From Diphasiastrum complanatum (Eukaryota; Streptophyta; Lycopodiopsida; Lycopodiales; Lycopodiaceae): a stretch of 64,000 nt of DNA. A program made the position numbers and the translations under genes. The stretch is from positions 22,791-86,790 of the forward strand of contig MU832113.1 of NCBI GenBank assembly GCA_029204225.1, read 5' to 3'. A model generated the notes under the pieces. It was not told the origin of the DNA. It worked only from the letters and a program-made list of their open reading frames with translations, and ran no database searches. Positions 1 through 11,859 of the stretch are shown in pieces. Every line of letters begins with the position of its first letter. The stretch's first letter is position 1.

Positions 1-1826
1 ATGTCTGCTAGGGGACAGCCCTCTCCACCTTCCTCGCGAATAATCCGCTCGAGGTCATCTATATATAGTGCAAAAAGAGTGGGTGATAAGGGGCAACCCT
101 GCTTCACCCCAATGGTAGAATGTATCTGTGAGGACCAGCCACTACCATCTCTGAAACGTGCCAAGACTCGCTCATATAAAGTAATGATCGCAGCAATAGT
201 ATCCTCTGAAAAGCCAAGTGAAGACAGTCTCTGGAAAAGAAGATGTCGTGGAACAGAGTCAAAAGCTTTGCGAAAATCCACAAAGCAACAGTAAATTCTC
301 TGTTTCCGATGTCGAGCCTCCTCAATAATGCATCTCAAAATGAAGATCTGGTCTGAAGTAGAATATCCCGGTCTGAAACCAGCTTGACCCATAGCGTGTA
401 AACCCTCAGTTTCAGCAAAAGATCCAGTGACTGTCTGTAGTATAGAGCCATATATCTTAGCTAGAGTGTGACCAATCATAATGGTGCGGTAGTTTCCTAC
501 ATTCATGGGATCACCTGCCTTGAGGATGGGGTGAAGGATATTAGTACACCAAGCCGTAGGAAAACCAGAAGTAACAGCTGTGTTAAAAACATGAGCAATG
601 TAAGGGGAGATGAGATGTGCTACGGGCTTTAGGAAGTCTACACTTAAGGAGTCATAGTCAGTGGCTTTATTTAGTTTGGCATGTTTAATGGCGTTTTCAA
701 CCATGTCAGGGGTGAAAAGTGAGCAGTGGTCAGGTCTCGGTGAGAGTGAGGTAGGAGGAGAGTCCGTGGTATATAACTCCGTGGCATACTCGATCCAGGA
801 TTCGATGGCTATGGGGGCCAATGTTGAAGAGTGTCTGGTAAAATGTTTCCAGAAAAAAGAGGAGGAGGGTGAATCTAAAGAGTTGATCATTTTTTGGCAG
901 AGTGATTGTAGGTACTTGATCTTCTTTGTTCTGGTGGTTCTATGATATTCTTTCTGGCATTGTTTGAGTGTGGCAGGGGAGTGTGACCTGGCATATGTCA
1001 CATGATTGTGAAGAGAGCGGCATTCTGCATCATACCATCTGTTGTGAACACTTCTGTGAGATGATGTCGTTTTGGTGGGGAAGGATGAGGAAGCAGCAGC
1101 TAAGAGGGATGTAGAGAGAAAAGTGGCTTGCTGGTCAATTGGTGCCATGAACGGGAAGTTAGCGAGTAGTTGGGATAAGATTGTGGTGTAATTAGTGAAT
1201 CCAGATTGGGTGAAAGGAATACGTTTATGAGTGGGAAGAGAGCAAGAAATTTGCAAAGAAGAGGTTATGTGACCAAGTGACATGTGTAAGAGCGAGTGAT
1301 CGGAAATGGTAGGGGGTGTGATGGAGAAATCAGAAATGTGAGAGATCAAAGCAGGTGATCCAATGAAGTAGTCGACCACACTATGTCCTCCACCATGAGG
1401 ATAGCATGTATATGCTGATGAGGAAGGCCACTGTGTGAGGCCATTCAAAATGGCAAGAGCGTGTGTCTCTGCTAGAGTGATCAACTGCTCCCCGAAAGAT
1501 GTAGCTGGAGTGTCTGCATCCTGTGATACCCGGTCTAGCCCCATATCCAAAGGGTAAAGCCTGAGAAGATCCGTAGCTGCATGAAATTCGGTTTGTCTAG
1601 AGCTTGTGCGGGCGTTGAAATCACCTGCTAGTAAAATGGAACCCTGCTGAGAAAAGATAGCAATATCATCTGAGAGAGCCTGAAAAGGGTCCCCGCCAAA
1701 CTCAGCAAACACTGAGGTCTGTGGAGCAAAATAGCATACAGCTATATAGATGTCCTGAGGTAATCCCAATAGTGAGCCAATAATGTGTAACCAAATATAG
1801 CGAGCGTATGGATCTTGTTTAACCAT
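1..1826 (-). CDS. LINE ORF2: endonuclease-reverse transcriptase, 3' part outside window
   Basis: This is the coding region of a non-LTR retrotransposon, and it reads open for 608 codons from the ATG at 1824-1826 to the left edge without a stop. The apurinic endonuclease half carries GDFNAR (residue ~69), GGGHSVVDYFIG and TISDHSLL (D ~176). The reverse transcriptase half carries MNVGNYRTIMIG, GQAGFRPGYST, CCFVDFRKAFDSVP (catalytic D ~517) and GVKQGCPLSPTLF. The FADD box should lie just outside the window. The N-terminal third of the endonuclease is missing: the frame is stopped at 1851-1853, just behind a (CT)n tract at 1832-1850, as expected of a 5'-truncated LINE copy. The KAFDSVPRHLLF-type RT differs from the usual seed-plant L1 type, but the clade cannot be fixed by eye. 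The lack of any stop suggests a young insertion. Confidence 0.9.
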   Translation of the reverse strand, partial: MVKQDPYARYIWLHIIGSLLGLPQDIYIAVCYFAPQTSVFAEFGGDPFQALSDDIAIFSQQGSILLAGDFNARTSSRQTEFHAATDLLRLYPLDMGLDRVSQDADTPATSFGEQLITLAETHALAILNGLTQWPSSSAYTCYPHGGGHSVVDYFIGSPALISHISDFSITPPTISDHSLLHMSLGHITSSLQISCSLPTHKRIPFTQSGFTNYTTILSQLLANFPFMAPIDQQATFLSTSLLAAASSSFPTKTTSSHRSVHNRWYDAECRSLHNHVTYARSHSPATLKQCQKEYHRTTRTKKIKYLQSLCQKMINSLDSPSSSFFWKHFTRHSSTLAPIAIESWIEYATELYTTDSPPTSLSPRPDHCSLFTPDMVENAIKHAKLNKATDYDSLSVDFLKPVAHLISPYIAHVFNTAVTSGFPTAWCTNILHPILKAGDPMNVGNYRTIMIGHTLAKIYGSILQTVTGSFAETEGLHAMGQAGFRPGYSTSDQIFILRCIIEEARHRKQRIYCCFVDFRKAFDSVPRHLLFQRLSSLGFSEDTIAAIITLYERVLARFRDGSGWSSQIHSTIGVKQGCPLSPTLFALYIDDLERIIREEGGEGCPLAD

Positions 1827-1850
1827 CTGAGAGAGAGAGAGAGAGAGAAC

Positions 1851-2149
1851 TCACAATCAATCACACAATAGAAAATGGTATTAGGGCAAGTTTCTATAGG
1901 CATACATAGACCATGTAGTGCCTGTGCATGTGCCCATGCAAGCCTACTGCATTCCTATGCATGTAAGTCATTACTATTGATGTTGTACATCATGCCAATA
2001 ATTGTCCTAAACCATGCAATAGCTCCACATGTCATTAAATGTGTGATTGGGTCCTCACAAGGTTATTAATTACAGTCTGCAAAAATACATGAGAATCGAA
2101 GATAGGTACCTACACGACAGTCAAACTATTGAGGAAGGTTGAACTATTA
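1851..2149. other. Spacer, nothing recognised
   Basis: This stretch lies upstream of the LINE frame. I see no coding frame, RNA gene or clear repeat in it. Confidence 0.4.
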
Positions 2150-2940
2150 AAGGAGTATTGAGTGTCGACTATCGACGAATGCTTGAATGTTCGATTCAAA
2201 CAATTATCAAATCGGACATTTGAACCTTCGAACCTTTGCCAACCTCAACTCCAACCTATGCGACTTTGACTCTAATCGACAAACTGTCGACTACCTTGCT
2301 GACGTGGTACCACTCTAAATAAGCTAGTCACCTATACTAGCTAGTTACTGCATTGTGCAACTGTTTTGACAATGACAGGAGCCACGATCACCACCTGTCT
2401 AAATAGCGACAGCCATGATCCAGGTAAATCTCAGACAACATAAGCTCAACGTCTTTATGCATTTGTATATATGTCTATAATAATCAAATAGTCAATATAC
2501 ATATCAAGCACTAGATGATCAATCCATCAGCGAACATTCGGAATTTGATAATCATTGTAATTAAGCAGCAAGTACAGTGTAGATGTCACTACATCAATTA
2601 GATTTAAACTGAGAGTCAAAATAAGCTATCAACTGATCTTCGAATCATCGAAGCTGTTATAGAACTACGAGCTAGTTTCAAGCACGCGGTACTACCGCAA
2701 TTGTCTTGTGCTTGTCATTTCTTGTGATTGTCTGATGTTGCTCTCTTACATATATGTCTGAACTGCTCAACTAACAGTCATTAGACTTTGTGTTTGTCTA
2801 CGTAATCGACCCTATCGATTCAGATGACTTTGAAGTCAAAATCAAGTAGAATCATCGAGTCATTTGACTCACCATCCTAATTCGATTCGATAGCGTAGCA
2901 CATGCACCAAGGGATTCATTCCACTCAAATTTTCCCAACA
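2150..2940 (+). mobile_element. 5' LTR remnant of a decayed Copia element (right end defined)
   Basis: The right boundary is supported by the end TTTTCCCAACA at 2930-2940, followed at once by TGGTCTCAAAGC (2941-2952). That is a two-mismatch version of the initiator-tRNA-Met primer-binding site TGGTATCAGAGC. The expected left end (TGTTGGGAAAA) was not found, so the left limit is arbitrary and the LTR is probably truncated. Copia integrase-region remnants follow in the same orientation. Confidence 0.5.
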
Positions 2941-3460
2941 TGGTCTCAAAGCTTCTTTAAGTTATCTGATACTTTGTATAGATTCACTTTTATTCTGCTA
3001 CTAATCAAGCTCTGAATACTTCTGTTCACATCAATAAAGGATTACTTTGGCATTATAGACTTGGTCATTTAAATCATGCTATCGTACTTGATCTCGACCA
3101 TCCAGATAGGAAAGTCGAACTCCTTGTCTGCCAGGATTGCATTATCGGACAGCCGGCTAGCTAAAGATTTGTTAGACATTGTACATACAGACATATGTGG
3201 CCCAATTTTTAACTTTTTTATTGAAAGGTACCAGATTTTTCATTACCTTTATTGATGAATATTCTAGAATAACAACTGTATATTCATCAAGCATAAATCA
3301 AAGGCATTCAACCTCTTCAGAACATTAGAACCGTACCTTAGACGAATCAGCCAAGTGCATGCTTGCTCACGCATCACTACCTAAGCACTTCTGGGCTGAA
3401 GTTGTTTCCACTACAGCTTACATCTAGAACAGATGTTCGACTAAAGGCCTCTTAGGTAGG
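2941..3460 (+). pseudogene. Copia pol remnant (pre-integrase and integrase)
   Basis: After the PBS the sequence jumps directly to the pre-integrase motif GLLWHYRLGHLNH (about 3045), so about 1.5 kb of gag and protease is deleted. Out-of-frame pieces of an integrase follow: DIVHTDICGP (~3175), FITFIDEYSR (~3237) and SAKCMLAHASLPKHFWAEV (~3345). The pieces occur in the correct order for Copia. Many frameshifts and stops make this a dead copy. It ends near 3460 without an RT domain. Confidence 0.7.
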
Positions 3461-3714
3461 CTGTGTGGTAGGATTAGGATCCATTTACAAAAGCAAGAGA
3501 GGTGAATTAAGAAAGAGTGATATGATAAAGATCAAAAGAAACTCAAGGAAGGTAGATACAAGTTGCTGTCTCTTCACAAACCAAATGGTAGTGTCCATGG
3601 CTGCCAAAAGGAATAAGAGAAAGCAACAAGAAGACAGATGCACCACCACCTCCACCTCTTCTGCTCCAGTTGCAGTATCACCTGTGTCAATTCTAATGAC
3701 ATAAGGTGGAACTG

Positions 3715-4880
3715 CAATCTATAATACGGGAGATGAAACAATCAGGGCTTGTTCCTTGTTCCAACTAGGTTGATTCCTCTTTTTCCTTTTGTTCACAACA
3801 CCTTTTGTCAGATTAGTGAGTGGAGCTACAACCTTGGCAATAAATTTTCAATAGAAAACTGTAAATCCGAGAAATGATTTGACTTGTCTAATAGTTTTCA
3901 GAATTGGCCCATCAACAACCAACTTGATTTTATCTCGTCAATTTTGATCCCATGAGCAATTGTCTTATGATCTAGGTAAACCAACTCATGCTCAAAGAAT
4001 TCACATTTGATTCTTTAGTGTAGAGTAACTCCTAAAGGAGTTTCATCAAGGCAGTTTTGATATGTTCTACATGTTCCTTGAAGGTTCTATTGTATACAAG
4101 AATATCATCAAAAAACACTACCCCAAATATGGACGAAATAAATCATTCATCATTCGTTGTAACGTTGTTGGAGCGTTTTTGTTAACCCAAATTTCAAACT
4201 AAGAACTCGTAATGACCAAATCTTGTATGAAATCCAGTTTTCTACACATATTCCAACTTAATTCTTATTTGATGGTACCCTATTCTAAGATCAATATTAG
4301 TCAAGTATTTGTCCTCACCTAAGCAATCTATCAGGTCATCCATCCTAGGTAAAGGATATTTATTTTTAATAGTTACTTTATTGCATCCCTTGTAATCAAC
4401 ACATCCAAAAACCTCCATCCTTCTTCGCTTTTAAAAGAACAGGGGCGCTCCATGGTGATTGGGTTGGATATGTCCCATCCTCAAATAGTTTTCTATTTGA
4501 TTTGTAATTTCGATCTCCTCCTTTTGAAGAAACCTATAAGGTTGTCTAGAGATAGTGCTAAACCAAGAGGTAGTTCATTTGGAAAGACATCATGAAATTC
4601 ACTTCTGATATGATATTTCATTGTTTGTTCATGATCTACATTTATATAAATTTTAGAAAATTCCAAAATAGGTTTTTCCAACATAGAGAAAACTTCATAC
4701 TATGAATCATCAAATGCCTCCATTATATTAACATTAGAAATCATATTTGACGGATGAATAAAATTACTTCCAAAAAATGTAGCCACTTTATCACCCTCCT
4801 TGAAAGTGAGAGCATGCTTCTTAAAATCAATTGTCAGGCGATTTACTAAATAGCCACTCGTAACCAAAAATTAAATTTCA
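3715..4880 (-). pseudogene. Ty3/gypsy reverse transcriptase remnant
   Basis: On the minus strand the pieces appear in the canonical order. First is a protease-RT linker (DFKKHALTFKEGDKVATFFG) near 4860-4800, then EFHDVFPNELPLGL (~4590), [18 protein letters not shown] (~4450) and [15 protein letters not shown] (~4350). These are followed by the region around the catalytic box, where FFDDILVYN replaces the usual YLDDILVYS (~4110), and by the thumb region (HGIKIDEIKSKLVVDGP, ~3920). Several frameshifts and stops interrupt it. No LTR was recognised on either side. It sits inside what appears to be a glyoxalase I intron. Confidence 0.8.
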
Positions 4881-6126
4881 GTTTTGTCCACGATCCCTTT
4901 ATAGTTCTGAAGAATCAAATCACCAAAAAACCATGAAAATCATCAACTTTTCAGCGCGTTTTCGGCCTTGCATGGCCTCTACAGCTCGTTCCTTCTGCTC
5001 ATACTAAAAAGACAGCTTCAGATGATGTTGAAGAACACGCATGCAAAATTTACAAGCAATCAACCTATTCTGTCCTTTGAAAACATGAAAAAACCTTTAA
5101 ACAATATTCTTTTTTTATTTTCGGGTTTTTCCACATGTTTGGACACATAGTTCCCTCATGCAAGCACCCACTGATCTTCTAAACCTTAAATCCACCTGAA
5201 CCAGCCTTTTACAGTTCTGATTTTGCTATGACATAGCTCTTGCAATCCATTTCTAGCCAAAAATAAGCTTTTTTTTTACTTAGTCTAGAAGCTAAAATCA
5301 AAACAATGTCAAAACAAATCTATGCTGTATTTGAATGTACTTTTGTATGGGAGCTTGATAAAGTGAAAATAACTTGTACCCCCAAACTCGAGCTACTAGT
5401 TTTGGATCAGTGATTAATGTCCTGAGGGCCTACATGCTGTGAGAGATTCCAGCTAGTATGGAGACAGTCTTGTATTGTATTTTCTCTTGTACTTTGCTAT
5501 CCATTTCATTAAAGTCTGAGCTTCTTGTGTGCTTTCTCCTTTACTCATGTGAGTTCTTCCATTCTGGTTGTGGAAGCTAGTAAGAGCTTGTCATCTCCAT
5601 CAATATTTCTCTATCCATCATGTTTTTTAAAGCTTGATCCAATTAGTTTATGTATGCTGAAATTAAAAATCAATTAAGCTGCCACACTTTTTGCGTCTCA
5701 AAGGATGGACTAAATCTTGCGTGTGAATTTGTCATGCACTGTGCAATGCATCCAAACATTCTGGTTAACCAGCAGAAAGAGATGTTTGTGTTGATATATG
5801 TGATAGAATTTCATTTGGGTTTTCATCCAAGCTACATTCTTCTATATAAGCTTTTTTTGTTCACTCGATCATGGATGTTCTGTTGTCTTGGACTCTTCTT
5901 ACTTTCCTGCTGATTTTTTCCTGGCTATGAAAACAGAAAGAGTGGTTAGTGATCTTGTGATCTGTTTGCCATTTATCAATTGGGTCGGTTTGGGACTGGA
6001 TTTGTGATCTTTGGAAAGCTTTGAACTCATTTCTGGAATTTTTAAACATTGAGACTTAAAATTTAGTTGGTGTTTGTGGTGTCAAGTTTGTATATTTTCT
6101 TCTTCTGAAACATTATTTGTGCACAG
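4881..6126. other. Probable intron of glyoxalase I, 3' part
   Basis: No open frame with recognisable content is present. The segment ends in a T-rich tract and an AG acceptor (6125-6126) directly before the glyoxalase exon, so it is best read as the 3' part of an intron. I searched for the preceding exon (expected to end ...YAQ) and did not find it anywhere to the left in this window. Confidence 0.5.
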
Positions 6127-6267
6127 ATTGCTATAAGTACTGATGATGTTTATAAGACTGCTGAGGCAATTCGCATATCGGGTGGGAAAATAACTCGAGA
6201 GCCTGGCCCTTTGCCAGGAATTAATACTAAAATTACAGCTTGCTTGGATCCAGATGGTTGGAAAACG
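6127..6267 (+). CDS. GLX1: Glyoxalase I (lactoylglutathione lyase), penultimate coding exon
   Basis: The exon encodes 47 residues in phase 0, from IAISTDDVYKTAEAI through GGKITREPGPLPGI to the conserved ACLDPDGWKT. This is the C-terminal half of the second glyoxalase domain of plant two-domain GLX1 proteins. The enzyme isomerises the methylglyoxal-glutathione hemithioacetal to S-lactoylglutathione. It is flanked by a ...gcacAG acceptor and a GTATGA donor. Earlier exons carrying the metal ligands and the first domain are not in the window, so the preceding intron exceeds 6 kb or the gene is truncated upstream. The exon has no stops and no frameshift, which suggests a functional gene. I cannot tell the plastid and cytosolic isoforms apart from these residues. 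Confidence 0.9.
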
Positions 6268-7544
6268 GTATGATGTTCACATTATTCCCAGTCAGCAAAG
6301 TCTAGTCAGCTTGCCAAGTTGTACCTTCAAAAATATAGTCATGCTTTTACCTGCATGGATTTCACAGTAGAGTTTTAGGGGTTATGTGATATGCTCCATC
6401 GATGAGAGTCTCTTTCTCTCCTTCTCTTTCATATGGTTGATTCCTCTTAAGAGCTCTCAAATTGATTGATTTAAATAATTCTCATATAGCTTAAAACATG
6501 GAGCTAAAATCTTGTTCTACCATGTCCATTTTTACAGAGCAAGAATTGGGTTGAATGCCATGCTCACTTTCGACAGGAGAATGTCGTAAGAATACGTGCA
6601 ATAGAATCTGAGCTGAAAACATGTAGAAATCCTTGCGGAATTACTGCCAACTCTTTTAAGGTGTAACTGATTGTAAATGATAGGATAGTACAAAAAGGGG
6701 AAGCAGGAAATGCAGAAAATCATGGATGGAAATGAAAAGGTGGCAGCTTGGGTTGTAAAGAAAAATCTGTCAATGGTTGAAAAGTGGCTAAGAAAAATCA
6801 TGTTGTGGCTAAAAGTGAACTCAAATAAAGAGCCCCCTTAAGTAAACAACTCTCCCTCAAAAATTAGAGATCGAATGTGGCCGGAGGTCATCTCATTGTG
6901 GCCTGTCATGTAGGCCTGCCACATGGCAAACCATGTAGGCTTGGGGTTTGCCATGCGGCAAGCCACATAAGCCTACCATAGGCTTTGTGTAGCAGGCCAC
7001 ATATGCATGTCATATCCCTGCTATCTGCCAAGCTTGTCGTAGGCTGCCACATGGCAAGCCACGTAGGTTGAACACATGGCACAAAGGTTGTACAATCCAT
7101 CAATTGGTTACTCTGGAGTCGATTTTCGAGAAATGCAATAGTCTATGCAAAAGTGTTCCATTTACCATATTACTGCCTCCACTCTGATTTTATGATTTAG
7201 GGTTTTTACATAATGAAAAGTCTTAACCATTAGGGTTTCCACATGCAATGAAATGATCAATTAATCAACTATACAACTTCACAACTAATAGTGATTAATA
7301 AGTATACAGGGCCTAGGCTACACAAACTTGAAATTTTTCATGCATTTACCAGTTTTATACATAAATTTGACTCAGAAATTTATACTTGTTTTCACATTGA
7401 ACCATCAACAAACGTGTTTGGCAAATGCGTAAGATTGTATTGGCTTAATCCCCTGATGGATTAACCAGGATTTGTTGATCAAGTACATTTATAGTAATTT
7501 TTATGGTTTGTAATCTAATATCTCATCATGGGCTTTCTTTGCAG
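6268..7544 (+). other. Last intron of glyoxalase I, with internal degenerate repeats
   Basis: This 1277-bp phase-0 intron runs from GTATGA (6268) to ...TTTGCAG (7544). At 6918-6939 and 7046-7067 it carries two near-identical 22-mers built on the palindromic core GCCACATGGC (20 of 22 identical), with degenerate related motifs between them. No coding content was seen. Confidence 0.85.
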
Positions 7545-7586
7545 GTTTTTGTTGATAATCAAGATTTCTTGCGGGAGCTTGAGTGA
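7545..7586 (+). CDS. GLX1: Glyoxalase I, last coding exon and stop
   Basis: The exon encodes VFVDNQDFLRELE and a TGA stop (7584-7586), matching the conserved C-terminus of plant GLX1 (V-VDN-DFL-ELE). It follows a good 3' splice site (ctttcttTGCAG) and joins the previous exon in phase 0 after GWKT. Together the two exons give the complete expected end of the protein, so the gene terminates normally here. Confidence 0.9.
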   Translation, partial: VFVDNQDFLRELE

Positions 7587-7900
7587 AATTTTTGGTACCT
7601 TACTTAGCCTTAAGGCTTCAGGATTTGAATCCTTTACATTCTGTACCACCTGCTGAAGTTAGGCACAGTGCTGCTGTAATCTGATCTGATGGAACAGTGC
7701 TCTCTTTTAAGGTCCAGCCTCTCAAATCAGCCACTCTGTTGTATGGGCGCTCATCTTCATGTCAATATGGAGCTGTAGCATTAACTTGTATACAATAACT
7801 ATGAGTATGTACTACAAACTTATGAAGCTTGAATCCTTTATCGGATTACAAGAAGCTGTGCAAATTTATTCCTTCTTAATTTCGTACAATAAATAGCTGA
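7587..7900 (+). other. Probable 3' UTR of glyoxalase I
   Basis: This non-coding, T-rich stretch follows the glyoxalase stop. A canonical AATAAA lies at 7888-7893, about 300 bp downstream of the stop, and is a plausible polyadenylation signal. The exact cleavage site cannot be seen. Confidence 0.5.
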
Positions 7901-8536
7901 AAAGGGGAAGAAGATGGACAGTGAACTTTGGAAGAGTATATTGACATTCTCTGTATTCATTGATCCCTGCTCTATTGCTTTTGGCACAGAGATGAAAACA
8001 TGCTGGAGTTTTATCACCTCTAGGCTTTAATGTGTTCAAACAATAAGTCCTATTGACATTTTTTCCTGTCATCAGCAAGAAATGCTTTGGAATATGCTGG
8101 ACATGGCCCTGATTGCTGGAGACCCTTTTCACTCAAAGTGGCATTAATAGCTTGAATTTAGTTTTAGAAACCTATGGAGATTTACCTTTCTATTTATACG
8201 GCAACAAAAATCTTGCCTTGTTGAAGAGTCGACTTTCATCACTAATGCTATTCTATGCAATATGGTCATTGTGCTAGAACATTCAGCCTCATCTCTTATG
8301 GAGTCCAAGGTTTAATAAAATATAACCTCTTTCAAGGTTTTGGAAGCCCTTCCAGCTTTTCTGAGGAGATGGAGTTCCAAGTGCATGTCAAGCTGCAATC
8401 AAAAAGTACCAAACTGACAGTCAAGCATTGCAGTATATTGCTTTTGTTTATGCTTCAAAGAAGGAAACACTTCGAAATAAATTTTTTGAAGACGGTTATG
8501 CATTCCAGTTCTAGGTTACACCAATGTTTAATGCTT

Positions 8537-8764
8537 AGAAACCCGTTCTGACCGTTTTTGGTCGGAATGCACTGTACATTCTGGAACGCACTGGGCCAGA
8601 ATGTTTTTTTTTTACTCCAAAAAAAAAAATTGTGCATGAATATAAATTTTTGTCTTTGTTAAACGATTAAAAAAAAATATTTAGATTTTTCTGGCCACAT
8701 TCGAGAACAGAATGTGTTTTGGATTAAAAACATTCCAACCCAGGTAAATTGAAGAATGGTTTCT
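8537..8764. repeat. MITE-like element with short imperfect terminal inverted repeats
   Basis: The left end AGAAACCCGTTCT (8537-8549) and right end AGAATGGTTTCT (8753-8764) are imperfect inverted copies. The interior is AT-rich and contains a perfect 9-bp stem ACATTCTGG/CCAGAATGT (8576-8604). I could not see a target site duplication, so this remains a candidate. Confidence 0.3.
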
Positions 8765-8962
8765 CACAAAAACATGTGGGTGAATTGGCGAACATAAATA
8801 GAGAGCAATTTTGAGGCCTTAGTTCATTCTTTGTTTGGAAACTGAAACATCCATCTCAGAAGATGGAAGGTAGAGGAGATTTTAAGCAGATATTCTTGAA
8901 AATGTGTAGGTTGGATTTGAGTATGCTTTGAAACAAGTTGCAGGGAGCAGGAGATTTTTTAT

Positions 8963-9149
8963 GGGGAGGACTTTTGGCGAGCTTTTTGGAAACTGAAACT
9001 CTAACCAAATGCTCACAGGCGAGAGATTATTGTATCCTACTAGTCTAAGTATATTTTACTTTATGGTAGATGGGTCTGTGGGAAAAGCATTTTTGGACCT
9101 CTATTAAATTGTGTCTTATTTGATGGGGAGGACTTTTGGTGAGCTTTTT
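8963..9149 (+). repeat. Duplicated 25-mer, also present inverted at 54474-54499
   Basis: GGGGAGGACTTTTGG(C/T)GAGC plus a T run occurs at 8963-8987 and 9125-9149. A minus-strand version lies at 54474-54499. The three sites suggest one dispersed repeat family of unknown type. Confidence 0.6.
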
Positions 9150-9451
9150 GAGGCCAAACACAAAAGCTCACCACTAAATCAAATTGCAAGCTTGATAAAG
9201 CTGCCTATGGTTCTAGTCCTGCAAGATACATACTTCAATACATCTAGGATGTCTCAGATGCCTTGGAAAATCAATCACTAGAATAAGTGAGCTAGATCTT
9301 GTAGATGAAACAACTCATATTTTAAAATGTTGTTAATGTACTTGTGATTTTCATGAACATGTATTATAATGATTAAATTGCAAAATGTATCGACTTGTTG
9401 GAAAGACTAAATTATTACCAAGCTAGAGAAATGGTTGTTTTCCCTAACATT

Positions 9452-9503
9452 GTGACATCTATATATGACTAGATTTTGCTTGATACTCATATATAGATGT
9501 CAC
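9452..9503. repeat. Perfect 17-bp hairpin
   Basis: The arms 9452-9468 and 9487-9503 are exact reverse complements (GTGACATCTATATATGA), separated by an 18-nt loop. This may be the remnant of a small inverted-repeat transposon. No coding or RNA gene was recognised around it. Confidence 0.7.
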
Positions 9504-11859
9504 GATGTTTTACAACATGCTTCACTTGACTTTTGGGAAATGCAATTTGCAATTGTTTTCAAAAGGCTAGCATTTGCTAAAGTAAATAATGGTCTTTGTT
9601 TCTCTATATGAAGCATTCAAACTTAGGTGAAACTACCCCATCCACTAACAGTCAGGTGACTTCCACCATTTTGTGAGGCCTTACATGTATTGGATGCATG
9701 CACATAATAGGGTGAAAGTTACCTATTTGTAGACTCATTTGTGCTTTTGACTCTTCACTAAGGCCTTTGTTGGCCCTGCCGTAGGCACGGGCTTATTGTT
9801 TTCATGTTTGGTTTTAGCCTGCTTGCGATCTTTTCTTTTTCTTTTCTTTTTTTAAAAAATATTTTTTATATATTTTGAGGGGCCTTATGATTATTGCGAC
9901 ATCGACACGTATTAGTGTTCTTAGTTTTTAAAAACATTGTATTTTGAAGTTTTTAAAGCCTTCACGTTGTCGCAAATCAGTGTGGACGGAGACAATTTGA
10001 AGTTTTGTTATTTCTCTGTCACTTTCTTGGAGCTTCTCGCTGGCCTGCATGCAGGCGCGGGTGTGAATGTCTGGGTGCCACCTACGTCATCTGATCCTAT
10101 TTCAATCGTAGTCTTCTCCAGGAATCGTACGTAATTTACATCCTGTGATTTATAGAGAAGCGATTTTGAAAAGAGAGAGTGAATATCAGACTGATAGAAA
10201 CTGAAAGCGCATAATTTTGAAAGGAAAAACTGGGTATCAAATTCGTAGAAACAAACGGAAAGCAATATAGCACGCGGTTATGAAGTTTGCCAGGTTCAAA
10301 TTTATGGCAAGATGCTCATAGTTTTGCGTACGGTTTGTGGTGGTGTATAGATGATACAAACTTGTAATTGTTTTACCAAGAGCTTGTACCATTTCTGCAG
10401 TCAGGTCTCTTTTTTAAAGTACGAGCTGTATTGTAATCATGAGTTTGTGTAAGAATTTGCTTCAAACTACAAGAAATACATTGAGTTGATTTCGTTGTCC
10501 GCCATCTACAGTCTAGAGTATGATGTTTCATCTGGCATTTCGATTCTAGATTTGTGAGATATACTTTTTGAAGGACCAGAGGCTTACGTTGAAAGATAAG
10601 CCTGCCAAGTTATACTCTGACATAGTTGTTAAAAGGTTCTATTGAAAGTCCTCAGACACACCAAACATTTAAAAAGTTCTCTGAACTTTTTCTAAAGAGT
10701 CTGAGACTTTGTATGGCAGTTTACTAATAATCTTATGAAGGAATTAAAATTCTGCAAATCATGCATTGAAGAGTATGGCCTTTGTGTTGGAATCCTTCAC
10801 CTTTGTTGCTTCAGTGTCATCATAAAGATGGAATCACAAATCTCTCGATTCCAACCATTTAACGTTACCTTTATCAATCCTAACTTTACCGTTATCATCC
10901 CTTTCAATAAAACAACGTTAAGTCCATTAAGGTGTTCCCAGAGTGATAAAGGACCTGCTGCAGGAGTCAAACTTCCTCGAAAAGTTTGAACTTCGACTAG
11001 TGTGAGATGGAATATCGAGTGTACCCTATTAGTCCACCCACCTTCTAGATTACTCCCTAAATTACACTAACCTCTTATTTCGCAACACACCTTAATTGGG
11101 AATGAAAATTCAATATTACCACCAAAAGTTAAGATCATATGGTTACTATTCAATCTTAGGTTTTGTAACACTACAGCTAGTTGGCGAGGATAAAGTTCTG
11201 TTCCCGAACATGGAAGGAGTCATCCTATTTCCATCAACAACTCTTTTTTTCGATTTTCTATTTTTGATTTTGAAGACACTCCCACCCATCGCATATGTTG
11301 TCTTTAAATATTAAGAAAATACTTATAACTTTTCGTTTCCACCTAAATGACGCCTTTGATATTCCGAATCGAGCCCGATTATCACGTCAATTATCTGCTT
11401 ACCATCTACGTCGATCCAACTTCACATTTTGACTCTAAAATATATCTACCTAGTGTTCCCGATGGTCACAAACATCCTCGTTTCAATAATCTTCATGATA
11501 AGGACATTGATTCTGCAACAAGTATTGAATATTCTATCTAGCGGAAGCCGAAGACGCGATCCCACGCTTTCTTTTATCACTAGAGCCGCTCCGAACCACT
11601 TCAACAGTAAAATGTGGCATTTATAAAGAAAAGACACACCGAGTAAATATACGACCACTCTCCAATCTTCTGCATCTTTTATATCCTTGTCGGAGATAAA
11701 ACATGCCCTTTCCTCTCCTCTCCGTATTTGTTCTTAGTCCATTCAATAGAGAATTTATTCGTGTATTACTTTTCTTCTTTCATAGTAAAATCTATCATCA
11801 CGTGTAGGATTGTATCCTATCTCGAGATGTTGTGTGCAATAATTTATGTTTCTTGGCCT

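Larger units (their letters stand above)
7901..11859. other. Intergenic spacer, no gene recognised
   Basis: Four kilobases contain only short ORFs without recognisable motifs. Three small structures are listed separately: a MITE-like unit at 8537-8764, a duplicated 25-mer at 8963/9125 and a hairpin at 9452-9503. The rest looks like ordinary AT-rich plant spacer. Confidence 0.5.
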
